Source: Pengzhenrongella phosphoraccumulans
GTDB taxonomy: Bacteria; Actinomycetota; Actinomycetes; Actinomycetales; Cellulomonadaceae
Direction of reading: 5' to 3'
DNA length: 64,000 bases
Assembly: GCF_045689905.1 (NCBI RefSeq)
Contig: NZ_CP144210.1
Span: 2,852,001 to 2,916,000 of the forward strand
Below are positions 24,522 to 32,431 of this stretch, in pieces. Each line of letters begins with the position of its first letter. The first letter of the stretch is position 1. Below the pieces are notes generated by a model. That model was given only the letters and a program-made list of their open reading frames with translations. It did no database searches and was not told the DNA's origin. A program made the translations under genes and the position numbers.

Positions 24522-24985
24522 CCTTCCGCATCGCCATCGGGTCCGACTCCGCCGGGTACGAGTACAAGGAGGCCCTCAAGCAGGACCTGCTGGCGGACCA
24601 CCGCGTGAGCGAGGTCATCGACGTCGGCGTGGGCGCCGGCGGAGACACCGCCTACCCGCACGTCGCCGTCGAGGCCGCGCGGCTGGTCGCGGGCGGGGAG
24701 GCCGACCGTGCCCTGCTGGTGTGCGGGACCGGGCTCGGGATGGCGATCGCCGCGAACAAGGTGGCGGGGATCCGGGCGGTCACGGCGCACGACGGCTACT
24801 CCGTGGAGCGCGCCGTCATGTCCAACAACGCCCAGGTGCTCACGTTCGGGCAGCGGGTCGTCGGACTGGAGCTCGCCCGGCGGCTCGCGCAGGAGTGGCT
24901 CGGCTACGAGTTCGACGAGACGTCGCACTCCGCGGCGAACGTCGCCGCGATCTGCTCGTACGAGCCGGACCTGATCGCCACATGA
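24518..24985 (+). CDS. RpiB/LacAB-type isomerase, probable D-erythrulose-4-phosphate isomerase
   Basis: A 155-residue RpiB-family isomerase. The active-site Cys is in LLVCGTGLGMAIAANK (C69). TAHDGYSVERAVMSNNAQVL is the phosphate and ring-opening region. The usual SDHAG start is SDSAG here (Ser11 in place of His), which may mark an altered substrate. EryI/DerI enzymes of this family convert D-erythrulose 4-phosphate to D-erythrose 4-phosphate, the last step before the pentose phosphate pathway. It is linked by ATGA overlaps to the kinase and the TPI homologue, a very tight three-gene unit. Confidence 0.84.
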   Translation: MTFRIAIGSDSAGYEYKEALKQDLLADHRVSEVIDVGVGAGGDTAYPHVAVEAARLVAGGEADRALLVCGTGLGMAIAANKVAGIRAVTAHDGYSVERAVMSNNAQVLTFGQRVVGLELARRLAQEWLGYEFDETSHSAANVAAICSYEPDLIAT

Positions 24986-25764
24986 CCGCGACCCGACCTT
25001 CTGGTCCACCGGCGACGGTCTGGGTCGGCACCGGTTGGAAGATGAACAAGACGCTGGCCGAGGCGCGCAGCTATGCGCGCGCGCTTGCGGCCACCGACCC
25101 CGGGCGCTGGCCCGGCGTGCAGCCGTTCATCCTGCCGCCGGCCACGGCCCTGGCGACCGTCAGCGCCGAGCTCGGACCGAGGTCGCACGTCCTGATGGGG
25201 GCGCAGAACGCCCATTGGGCGGACGACGGCGCCTGGACCGGCGAGGTCTCGGTGCCCCAGGTGGCCGACGCCGGGGCGCAGATCGTGGAGATCGGTCACT
25301 CCGAGCGGCGGGCGTACTTCGGGGAGACCGACGAGACCGTCAATCTCAAGGTCAAGGCGGTCCTGCGCCACGGCCTGACACCGCTCGTGTGCGTCGGCGA
25401 ACCAGGGGACGTGTTTGCCGCCGGCGGTTCGGTCGCGCACGTGCTCCGGCAGGTGCGCGCCGCCCTTGACGGTGTGGCGGATGCCAGCGAGGTGCTGCTC
25501 GCCTACGAGCCGATCTGGGCGATCGGGTCGGGCGGGCGGTCGGCGGCGCCGTCGGACATCGCCGGCGTGTTCGCGGCGCTGGCGGCCGATTGCGGCGACT
25601 CGGTGCGCGGGGTCTTGTTCGGTGGTTCGGTGACCCCCGGCAATGCGCTCGCCACGCTCGGCGTCCATGGCGTCGGCGGGCTGTTCATCGGTCGTGCGGC
25701 CTGGCAGGTAGGCGCCTTCATCGCCCTCCTGGACCAGGTGGGCGCGGCTGTTGCCCGCCCGTGA
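24982..25764 (+). CDS. Triosephosphate-isomerase homologue, probable L-erythrulose-1-phosphate isomerase
   Basis: A 260-residue TIM-barrel enzyme. Catalytic residues are Lys20 (GTGWKMNK), His106 (VEIGHSERR) and Glu176 (AYEPIWAIG), and the phosphate loops SGGRSAAP and FGGSVTP are present. The canonical NWKMN reads GWKMN. A housekeeping TPI would sit beside gap and pgk. This copy overlaps the RpiB gene, the arrangement of EryH/LerI, which interconverts L-erythrulose 1-phosphate and D-erythrulose 4-phosphate. It is the last gene of the operon. Confidence 0.84.
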   Translation: MTATRPSGPPATVWVGTGWKMNKTLAEARSYARALAATDPGRWPGVQPFILPPATALATVSAELGPRSHVLMGAQNAHWADDGAWTGEVSVPQVADAGAQIVEIGHSERRAYFGETDETVNLKVKAVLRHGLTPLVCVGEPGDVFAAGGSVAHVLRQVRAALDGVADASEVLLAYEPIWAIGSGGRSAAPSDIAGVFAALAADCGDSVRGVLFGGSVTPGNALATLGVHGVGGLFIGRAAWQVGAFIALLDQVGAAVARP

Positions 25765-25833
25765 GAGGAAGAGCTGACGGCCTGGCCGGCGCGCACAGCC
25801 TCGTAGTCGAGGCGCCCGCTGCGCGTCTCTGCC

Positions 25834-26463
25834 TCAGGGCCACCGTCCCGCCATCACGGCGCGGGACGCCGCCAGGTCGGCCGCCGAGCACTCGACGCCA
25901 TACCCCTGGCCCAGCTCGGCCGGGCTCGGGTACCCGAAGGCGATGACGGTGCAGTCCGCGCTCCGCTCGACACCGCTCACCTCGCCGGAACCGCTACCGA
26001 GCTCGTGCTGCAACCAGGCCCGGCGAACCAGCGAGGGCACGCCCGCAACGGTATTGGTCCCCGGGCCGTCGATAGCGCCGATGAGGCGCCTTTGCGCGAC
26101 GTGCGCCGCCTCATGCGCGACCGCCACTTCAACGGACGTGTTGGTCTTCTCGTCTTGATTGCACCACCCCGCCACGGCGCCGCTCAAGACAATGACATTC
26201 GGTTGCCAGGAGGTGACGACGCCGATGGTGCTGTGATTGTCCGAGATCACCGGGTCCACCACCACGTCAACCCCGGTAAGGCCCAGACGGGAAAGTACCG
26301 GCGCAGCCATTCTTGTGAGGCACTCATCGGCGCTCTGAGCGCTGGCCTCCACGCCGATCTGATGGGTCGTGCTGGAATACAGGCCGGCCTGGAGAAGGCA
26401 CACCGCCGTGGTGGCGTAGGCGGCCCAAACACTTCGGGAAAACAAAAGCAATCTGCGGTTCAT
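25834..26463 (-). CDS. Putative zinc metallopeptidase-like exported protein
   Basis: A 209-residue protein, ATG at 26461-26463. The N-terminus is a signal anchor (RLLLFSRSVWAAYATTAVCLL). The mature part has VAVAHEAAHVAQRR (zinc motif HExxH at 117-121) and, 45 residues on, GVERSADC (E166), which resembles the third-ligand helix ExxAD of zinc metallopeptidases. Length is short for a known peptidase family, and I cannot name one. A cell-envelope metallopeptidase is the best reading. Cysteines at several positions may form disulfides outside. Gene neighbours do not reveal a substrate. Confidence 0.6.
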   Translation of the reverse strand: MNRRLLLFSRSVWAAYATTAVCLLQAGLYSSTTHQIGVEASAQSADECLTRMAAPVLSRLGLTGVDVVVDPVISDNHSTIGVVTSWQPNVIVLSGAVAGWCNQDEKTNTSVEVAVAHEAAHVAQRRLIGAIDGPGTNTVAGVPSLVRRAWLQHELGSGSGEVSGVERSADCTVIAFGYPSPAELGQGYGVECSAADLAASRAVMAGRWP

Positions 26464-26536
26464 CGATTCAACCGTTTCTATGGGAATCCTTGGGATCTGC
26501 TACACTTATTGTCCCAGGAGCTACCCAAAAGAAACG

Positions 26537-26582
26537 AACCGACCGTTTTCCGAGATGCAGTTGCTGAATCTCGGGGTCGGTT
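26537..26582 (-). terminator. Rho-independent terminator of the DUF4287 gene
   Basis: Plus-strand arms AACCGACC (26537-26544) and CCGAGAT (26550-26556) pair with ATCTCGG (26568-26574) and GGTCGGTT (26575-26582), with a GTTTT bulge. Reading leftward, the stem is followed by a T-rich run (26524-26536). It starts inside the DUF4287 stop codon. Confidence 0.7.
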
Positions 26583-26868
26583 ACGGCTTATTGTTCTTGC
26601 CGTCCAGCCAGAGCTCGTTCGAGGCGTCGCGGTGGCTCCCCTGCGAGCCGACGTGCTTGCTGTCGATCGTCGCCCCGTTCTTGAACACGTGCACCAGCGC
26701 CATCGCGTGTCCTCGCCCGAGCCCGTAGTCGGTCGCCAGCCATTCGATGATCGGGCCCGCCTTGGTGCCGGGTTCGTCAAACCCGCGCTCGTGCGCCAGC
26801 GCGATGAACTGGCGAGGGGTCAAGCCCGTCTTGTCCTCGATCGTGTCGAGGTACGCCTGGAACGACAT
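26581..26868 (-). CDS. DUF4287-domain protein
   Basis: A 95-residue cytoplasmic protein. The N-terminus SFQAYLDTIEDKTGLTPRQFIALA and the centre DYGLGRGHAMALVHVFKNG are the two conserved blocks of the DUF4287 family. It ends in a charged tail and a strong terminator overlapping the stop. Function unknown in the family; some relatives are fused to DUF5655. It stands alone between the metallopeptidase-like gene and the radical SAM gene. Confidence 0.82.
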   Translation of the reverse strand: MSFQAYLDTIEDKTGLTPRQFIALAHERGFDEPGTKAGPIIEWLATDYGLGRGHAMALVHVFKNGATIDSKHVGSQGSHRDASNELWLDGKNNKP

Positions 26869-26940
26869 CTGCCTGTCCCTTCGGTCACGTTCTTTGCCGC
26901 TGCGGAAGGGTCCATCGTGCAGGATCCTGCTCAGGCGCGG

Positions 26941-28088
<1,148 letters not shown>

Positions 28089-28092
<4 letters not shown>

Positions 28093-28670
28093 TCCACTTC
28101 GAGGGGGTCGGGTACCTCGGACCACGCCCTGACCGTGTACGTCTGCAGCGTCATGCCCTCGTGCCAGACGCCGGGCGCGACGCCCGCTTTCAGCGACAGG
28201 TGCCAGAGGAACTGCGCCGGGTCCGGCATGCTCCGCCACATCTGGGGCAGGAACGACGCCCGGCGGCCGGCGCGGGTCGTCAGGATCACGCCGTCGACGC
28301 CCGGGCGCAGCGCGGCGCAGGCCTCGCGCAGGCCGGACACGCGCAGCGGCCGGGGAGGGGTCAGGACGGAGACCTCGATCGCGACGACTCCAAGCTCGTC
28401 CGGCGTCATCGGGGCGAACCTCGGGTCGCGTGTCGCGGCGGCGACCGCGTTGACCCGCACGTCGTCCAGGACGGGGCGCCGGGCGGCGAGCGAGCCGATG
28501 CAGCCGCGCAGCCGTCCGTTCTCGGTCAGGGTCACGAAGGTCGCCCCCGGCTCCTGCGCCCAGGCGGGGGGACTCTCACCGGGGACGGTCGTCATTCCGA
28601 GCTCCCGCGCGATGGCCGCGCGGGCGGCGGGCAGCAGCACCTCGCCCGCGTCGTCGGGCAGGTCAGGCAT
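28089..28670 (-). CDS. amrA: AMMECR1-domain protein, AmmeMemoRadiSam system protein A
   Basis: A 193-residue protein. ATG at 28668-28670 overlaps the Memo frame by 8 nt and the stop overlaps amrS. The AMMECR1 hallmark LRGCIGSL is present, followed by VNAVAAATRDPRF, VEVSVLTPPRPL and the C-terminal FLWHLSLKAGV helix. The family's biochemical role is unsettled; the conserved Cys suggests a catalytic or redox function with the partner radical SAM enzyme. Confidence 0.9.
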
Positions 28671-29426
28671 CGTCGTCCCCTTCGAAGGCGAAGGCGCAGT
28701 ACCCGACGACCCGCGTCCGGCCGCCGGCGGTGTCCCCGGAGCTGCACGCGCCCAGCAGCACCGGGCGCAGGCCGTGCCGGCGGGCGGCGACGAGCATCCC
28801 GTTGACCGGCGTGGCGCCGCACGCCTGCGTGTGGTCCAGCGAACCGTCGAGGGCGCTGATCTGCGCGATCGTGCCTGCATCGACGCGCCGTGCTTCGTCG
28901 TAGGGCAGGTAGTGCGACAGGTCCGAGCTGATCACGACGAGGGACTCCGGCCCACCCCACAGCTCGTCGAGCACGTCGGCAACCGCGTCGCCGGTCGCGA
29001 ACCCGGCGAGCAGCGGGACGATCTCCACGTCGCCGAGCGCGCGCTGCAGGAACGGGAGCTGGACCTCGAGACAGTGCTCGGGCCGGTGGGTCTCGGCGAC
29101 GACGCACGCCGCGGGGTCGCCGGCCAGGCGCTCCTCGGCCCACGCCTCCGCGACGGGGAGCACCCCCAACGGCGTGCGGAAGGCGTCGACCCCGGGCAGC
29201 GCCACGCCACGCACGGGCACGTGGTGCGTCGGACCGATCAGCACCACCCGGCGGATCGAGTCCCTGCCTCGCGCCACGCGTGCGTAGGCCAGGGCAGCGG
29301 TGGAGCCGGAGTAGAGGTAGCCGGCGTGTCCGCGAGCAGCCGATCGACGGTGGCGAGGAGCACCTGCGGATCGTCCGGGTAGAACAGTCCGTCGACGGCA
29401 GCTTCGCGAACGAGCCAGGAGCGCAT
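28663..29426 (-). pseudogene. amrB: Memo-family protein (AmmeMemoRadiSam protein B), internal deletion and frameshift
   Basis: The N-terminal piece starts at ATG 29424-29426 with a normal Memo start (REAAVDGLFYPDDP, ending VDRLLADTP). Around 29329-29340 the frame changes and the Memo core resumes at HAGYLYSGSTAALAYARVARG, continuing through VVLIGPTHHVPVRG, EVQLPFLQ, SSDLSHY and CGATPVNGML to 28663. Memo proteins normally have some 20-25 residues between these points. The gene thus appears to have lost this stretch plus the frame, although the metal-site-like residues remain in the second frame. GTG 29277 could start a truncated product lacking HAGY. Confidence 0.72.
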
Positions 29427-29431
29427 GGGGC

Positions 29432-29884
29432 TCACTTCGCGGCGAGCACCGCGATCATCCAGAACCCGTAGGCGAGCGTGAGCACGCCGAGCGCGGTGAC
29501 GCCCGTGGTCGCCCGACGCCGACCGGTATGACCGAACCCGAGGTCGAACAGGATGGACCGCACGCCGAGCATGGCGTGCCACGTGACCGCGATGAGGAAG
29601 AGCGACTCGATCACGATGATGACCGGGCTGTTCAGGTAGCTCAGCACGCTGTCGTAGTCCCGCAGGCCGCCGGGTGCGTCCACGATGAAGTGCTGGGCGA
29701 CGAGGTGCACGATCACGAGCACCAGCAGGGCGCCGCCGGTGAACACCTGCAGGATCCACCCCCAGCCGCCGTGCTCCGGCCGGGCCGGGCGCGCGACCTG
29801 CTGCCGTTGCCGGTCCCGTTGCCGACTCCGCGGGCCCCGCTCCGGGACCGGCGCCTCACTCTTGCTCCGCACGTCCGCCGTCAC
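29432..29884 (-). CDS. SdhD-type membrane anchor subunit
   Basis: A 150-residue membrane protein of the succinate dehydrogenase hydrophobic-anchor family. A basic 35-residue N-terminus precedes three membrane helices (about 42-65, 85-107 and 118-145). Family marks: LVLVIVHLVAQHFIV with His in helix 1, and ITWHAMLGVRSILFDLG, where the His is a usual haem b ligand. It is the last gene of the redox operon 30268-32316, 29888, 29432. It pairs with the SdhC-type subunit to hold haem and the quinone site. Confidence 0.82.
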   Translation of the reverse strand: MTADVRSKSEAPVPERGPRSRQRDRQRQQVARPARPEHGGWGWILQVFTGGALLVLVIVHLVAQHFIVDAPGGLRDYDSVLSYLNSPVIIVIESLFLIAVTWHAMLGVRSILFDLGFGHTGRRRATTGVTALGVLTLAYGFWMIAVLAAK

Positions 29885-29887
29885 CGG

Positions 29888-30271
29888 TCAACCCTCCGTC
29901 AGTAGGGCCACGGCAGCCGCCCCGAGCACCAGGACGCTCACCGCGGCCACCGAGACCAGCAGCGCCCGCTGCCGCCGCACGGCGATGCCCGTGCCCACCA
30001 GACCCACCCGGACGCCGTTGGCCGCGTGGTAGATCACGGCGAGGAACAGCACCAGGTCGACGGCGATGAAGGCCCGGTTCCCCGCGATGGCGAGGAACGC
30101 GTCCCACGTCGAGGGCCCGTGCACGAGCAGGGCGAGCACCGTGAGATGCACGTAGAGGTAGCCGACCAGGATCAGGGCCGACACCCGGTTGGCCACGAAG
30201 GCCCAGCTGCCGGTCCCGCTGCCGGGCCCGCCCAGCCAGCCGCGCAGCCCGCGGCGTTCTTCCGTCTTCAT
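29888..30271 (-). CDS. SdhC-type cytochrome b556 membrane subunit
   Basis: A 127-residue subunit. ATG at 30269-30271 overlaps the stop of the flavin/iron-sulfur fusion gene by ATGA. Three membrane helices: RVSALILVGYLYVHLTVLALL, FIAVDLVLFLAVIYHAANG and a C-terminal helix. The His in YVHL and YHAANGVR fit haem/quinone-site residues of SdhC. Only 3 bp separate it from the SdhD-type gene. Together they form a membrane anchor for the catalytic fusion protein. Confidence 0.82.
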   Translation of the reverse strand: MKTEERRGLRGWLGGPGSGTGSWAFVANRVSALILVGYLYVHLTVLALLVHGPSTWDAFLAIAGNRAFIAVDLVLFLAVIYHAANGVRVGLVGTGIAVRRQRALLVSVAAVSVLVLGAAAVALLTEG

Positions 30272-32316
30272 CGTGGCGCCGTCCGTTCCACGCGATCGCC
30301 CGACGGCGTCGCGTCGTCGTGAACATCGACCCGCCAGCCGCGGGTCAGGGTCCGACGGGTGAGCGCGCCCCGCAGGTGCATGATCCCGCCCGCGGGGTCG
30401 GCGCCCGTCGGGCAGACCTCGCTGCAGGCGAAGCTCAGGTGGCAGCGCCAGCAGCCCTGGTAGTCGTCGACCCAGTCCAGGACCGGCCGCGGATCCGTCC
30501 CGCGCGGTTCGGTGACCACCCGCCAGGCGGCGCCCAACGCGGCCGGTCCGAGGTAGTCGGGATCGGTCGACGCGATCGGGCAGGCCGACACGCACAGCCC
30601 GCACTCGACGCAGTCCTCGAGCCGCACGGTCAGCGGGTTGCCGGCCCGGGGGACGTCCCTGCTCGCGCGGATCAGCGGGCGGCCGGTGCGTTCGAACCGG
30701 GTGAAGAGCTTGGCCATGTCGACGACGAGATCGCTGACCACCGGGGCGTTCTCGATCGGCTCGATCGTGACCACGCCGGGCGGCAGGTCGGCCAGCGCGG
30801 TGACGCAGCCGAGCACCTCGGCGCCGTTCACGCGGACGCCGCAGGCGCCGCAGGACGAGTGGCAGCACGAGTGGCGCAGGGTCAGCGTCGGATCGGTGTG
30901 CCAGCGGACGCTGCGCAGCGCGTCGAGCACTGTCGTGCTCGGCTCGGTCAGCACGAGGTAGTCCGACATCGCCGGTTCCGGCCAGCCGGGCTTCCACCGG
31001 AACACCTTCAGCTCGCGGGTCGGTGCGGACGGGTCGGCAGGGGCGGTCTTGGCCTCCGGGGGAGTGGCGACCGGGGGAGTGGCGACCGGGTGCCGCCGGG
31101 CCGGGACGACGGATCCGCGCCGCCGCTCGTTGCGCGCCGTGTAGTACGCCGTGTGCGCCAGCAGCGGGTAGTCCCGGGTGCGGCACGGCGCGTCCACCCC
31201 GAGGTTGCGGGCCACGACGTCGGCCGCGGCCTCGGCCATCGCGCGCAGGGTCGTGGCCTTCCCACCGGAGATGGTCACGAAGCCCCGGACGCCGTCCTGC
31301 TCCGCGTGGTCGAAGCACTTGAACGTGCGCGACAGCTCCCGCCCGGTCTGGCTGCCGGCACTGCCGATCAGGGGCCGGACGGCGGACCAGGACGCGCGCA
31401 CCTCGACGTCCGCCACGGCGGGGATGAGCCGGGCGCCCTGCTCGAGGATCGTGCGCACGTGGTCCTCGGGCACGTGCAGCTCGTCGGGGTCGTCGACGAC
31501 CCACGAGCTGGTGCCGAGCACGCACAGGCCGCGCTGGGGCAGCACGATGTCGCCGTCGCCGGAGGGGTGCAGCCGGTTGATCACCATGTCGCACAGGCGC
31601 CCGCGCACGGCCACGAGCACGCCGGGGGAGCATCGCAGCGGGACCTCGACCCCGGCCATCTCGGCGATCCGCTGGGCCCAGGGGCCGGAGGCGTTGACGA
31701 CCAGATCGGCGGTCAGCTCGGACTCCTCGCCGCTCACGTAGTCGCGGATCGCGACGCCGGTGACCGCGCCGTTCGTACGACGCAGCCCGACGACCTCGGT
31801 GAAGGTCCGCACGACGGCGCCGTTGCGCTGCGCGGTCGCGAAGAACCGCAGGGGCAGCCGCATCGCATCCATCGTGGCGTCGGGGACCCGGACGGCGGCC
31901 TTCAGCGACGGGGTGAGCCCCGGCTCGAGGCGCAGCGCCTCGTCCGCCGTGAGCAGGGTGGCCGCGATCCCGGACGCCCGGCAACCCTCGACGAAGCCCG
32001 GCAGGTAGTCCATGTCCTCGTCCGTGATCGCCACGAACAGCCCGTCGTTCTCCTCGAACGAGCCGCGCGCGATCCGGCGCAGGATCATGTTCTCGGTGAT
32101 GCACTCGACGGCGGATTCCGCGTCGCCCACCGCGTAGCGCCCGCCGCTGTGCAGCAGACCGTGGTGGCGTCCGGTGGTCCCTGAGGTGACCTCACCTCGC
32201 TCCAGCACCGTGACCCGCATCCCGCGGAGAGCCAGGTCGTGCGCGACCGCGCCTCCCGTCCCGCCTCCCCCGATGACAATGACGTGCGGTCGATCAGACG
32301 GGACGCCTGCAGTCAC
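30268..32316 (-). CDS. GlpA-type FAD dehydrogenase fused to SdhB-type iron-sulfur subunit
   Basis: A 682-residue fusion. GTG at 32314-32316 is preceded by GGAGG at 8 nt. Residues 1-400 are a DAO-family flavoprotein very like GlpA of anaerobic glycerol-3-phosphate dehydrogenase: VIVIGGGGTGGAVAHDLAL, then TTGRHHGLLHSGGRYAV. A Pro/Ala linker (about 405-435) joins a ferredoxin domain with the [2Fe-2S] cysteines C484/485, C489, C492 and C504, then a [4Fe-4S] motif CVECGLCVSACP (569-580) and a third cysteine group CWRCHLSFACSEVCP (622-636) as in SdhB. With SdhC/D-type anchors downstream it should pass electrons from a hydroxy substrate, probably glycerol 3-phosphate, to quinone. Confidence 0.85.
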   Translation of the reverse strand: MTAGVPSDRPHVIVIGGGGTGGAVAHDLALRGMRVTVLERGEVTSGTTGRHHGLLHSGGRYAVGDAESAVECITENMILRRIARGSFEENDGLFVAITDEDMDYLPGFVEGCRASGIAATLLTADEALRLEPGLTPSLKAAVRVPDATMDAMRLPLRFFATAQRNGAVVRTFTEVVGLRRTNGAVTGVAIRDYVSGEESELTADLVVNASGPWAQRIAEMAGVEVPLRCSPGVLVAVRGRLCDMVINRLHPSGDGDIVLPQRGLCVLGTSSWVVDDPDELHVPEDHVRTILEQGARLIPAVADVEVRASWSAVRPLIGSAGSQTGRELSRTFKCFDHAEQDGVRGFVTISGGKATTLRAMAEAAADVVARNLGVDAPCRTRDYPLLAHTAYYTARNERRRGSVVPARRHPVATPPVATPPEAKTAPADPSAPTRELKVFRWKPGWPEPAMSDYLVLTEPSTTVLDALRSVRWHTDPTLTLRHSCCHSSCGACGVRVNGAEVLGCVTALADLPPGVVTIEPIENAPVVSDLVVDMAKLFTRFERTGRPLIRASRDVPRAGNPLTVRLEDCVECGLCVSACPIASTDPDYLGPAALGAAWRVVTEPRGTDPRPVLDWVDDYQGCWRCHLSFACSEVCPTGADPAGGIMHLRGALTRRTLTRGWRVDVHDDATPSGDRVERTAPR
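31056..31085. repeat. 15-bp tandem duplication in the fusion linker
   Basis: Two exact 15-bp units (31056-31070 and 31071-31085) encode the repeated VATPP of the interdomain linker of the GlpA-SdhB fusion. In-frame, so linker length can vary without breaking the gene. Confidence 0.7.
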
Positions 32317-32431
32317 TACCCTCACCTCCCGATGAGGTGACGCAATCGGTCGAGCAAGAACTCGTGCACTGGCACTTTCCACCCTAGCGACGTGGGGCTG
32401 AGCACGCCTGCGCTCGCGGGAGGGGCCGCGC

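Noticed and set aside
29277..29279. GTG at 29277 as true start of the Memo gene
   Set aside because: It would drop the HAGY motif that remains in frame upstream. A broken gene is more likely than a short native protein.
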